A DNA stretch of 5,752 nt, from contig JAKATE010000122.1 in the NCBI GenBank assembly GCA_021828085.1, forward strand, positions 1 through 5,752. Reading direction: 5' to 3'. Source of the DNA: Thermoplasmata archaeon. Lineage in GTDB: Archaea > Thermoplasmatota > Thermoplasmata > Lutacidiplasmatales > UBA184. The translations under genes and the position numbers were made by a program. Every line of letters starts with the position of its first letter. Within the stretch, counting starts at the first letter, position 1. Shown piece by piece: positions 5,428 through 5,752 of the stretch. The notes beneath the pieces are model-generated. The model was not told where the DNA came from. It saw nothing but the letters and a program-made list of their open reading frames with translations, and searched no databases.

Positions 5428-5441
5428 GTCCCCGACGGGAC
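5428..5441 (+). terminator. Small hairpin after the dehydrogenase, weak terminator candidate
   Basis: GTCCC (5428-5432) pairs with GGGAC (5437-5441) around CGAC, 14 bases after the SDR stop. There is no T-run, and a five-pair stem is modest. It may help separate the DUF1684-SDR unit from the next gene, but this is a weak call. Confidence 0.2.
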
Positions 5442-5470
5442 CCGGTGGGGGAGGCGGCTCGTCGGTGGTG

Positions 5471-5503
5471 TAATATCCCCAGCGTTCGTCCGTCCCTCGG
5501 AGG
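5471..5503 (+). promoter_or_regulatory. Promoter-like TAATAT and Shine-Dalgarno site of the AIM24-family gene
   Basis: TAATAT (5471-5476) is an isolated AT-rich box 36 bases before the GTG at 5513. GGAGG (5499-5503) is nine bases before the same codon. The box fits an archaeal TATA element with a short leader or a 4-of-6 bacterial -10; no convincing -35 is visible. Together they support separate transcription of the downstream gene and fix its GTG start. Confidence 0.45.
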
Positions 5504-5512
5504 CAGGGAAAA

Positions 5513-5752
5513 GTGCAGCTCGAGACGCTCAAAGGCGTCGTTCCCGCGGTCCTCGCGACGCTCGCACCGAAGGAAGCCATCTATTGCGAGCACGGGATCA
5601 TGCTCTACAAGGACCCCACGGTAGGTGTGGGTCGCAAGACCATCGCCTCCTCCGGGGTCTTCGGGTCGCTCAAGCGGACCACGGTCGGGGGCATCCCGTA
5701 CTTCCTGGCCGAGTTCAGCGGTCCCGGCAGCGTCGCCTTCTCCCGCGACGGC
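5513..5752 (+). CDS. AIM24 / TIGR00266 family protein, 5' part only
   Basis: Eighty N-terminal residues are present; the gene runs off the right edge. The opening (VQLETLKGVVPAVLATLAPK) and the block E-A-I-Y-C-E-H-G-I-M-L-Y-K-D match the start of the AIM24/TIGR00266 family (formerly DUF124). In that family the usual pattern is an L-x-x-G-E-x-V/I stretch, then a small-residue G-A-M-x-Y-M-D motif. The FGSLKRTTVGGIPYFLAEFS stretch corresponds to the conserved strand that follows. Members form beta-sandwich, tubby-like folds. In fungi AIM24 is mitochondrial and linked to respiratory-complex organisation; the prokaryotic role is not settled. The start GTG is supported by GGAGG nine bases upstream, and no other start lies nearby. 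The gene has its own promoter-like box and a 98-base gap from the dehydrogenase, so it probably is not in that operon. Confidence 0.85.
   Translation, partial: MQLETLKGVVPAVLATLAPKEAIYCEHGIMLYKDPTVGVGRKTIASSGVFGSLKRTTVGGIPYFLAEFSGPGSVAFSRDG

Overview
This is a very GC-rich window (roughly 70% or more by eye) with tightly packed genes, several GTG starts and strong G/C bias at third codon positions. The host cannot be fixed from these genes. Two AT-rich boxes at sensible promoter distances (2953-2960, 5471-5476) can be read as archaeal TATA boxes or as bacterial -10 elements. A high-GC archaeon (for example a Thermoplasmatota lineage) or a high-GC bacterium would both fit, with a slight lean to archaea because one box sits about 27 bases before a possible leaderless start.

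Left half (1-2663), minus strand, transcribed right to left: a HisD-family protein (histidinol dehydrogenase, last step of histidine synthesis), then a fused HisI-HisE protein (third and second steps), then a GNAT acetyltransferase of the RimJ/RimL type that runs off the left edge. The HisIE stop codon touches the acetyltransferase start, so the last two are probably co-translated. The HisD-like protein keeps most family motifs but lacks two His residues that are normally essential: one catalytic base and one zinc ligand. The HisI domain has Arg for His in its Cys-His-Thr-Gly motif and a divergent N-terminal half. These departures are the most interesting signal in the window.

Centre (2664-3166): about 500 bases between divergent transcription units without a convincing full-size gene. 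It holds a short ORF with a good Shine-Dalgarno sequence that overlaps the hisD start by four bases, an eight-unit degenerate heptanucleotide repeat, three compact GC hairpins, and an AT-rich promoter box inside a small dyad.

Right half, plus strand: an unrecognised protein with one TPR-like helix pair and long Pro/Ser-rich linkers (3167-3853); a DUF1684 protein (3937-4662); a classical short-chain dehydrogenase overlapping it by four bases (4659-5414); and, behind its own promoter-like box, the start of an AIM24/TIGR00266-family protein (5513 to the edge). The DUF1684-SDR pair forms a translationally coupled unit. Nothing in the sequence ties it functionally to the his-like genes.
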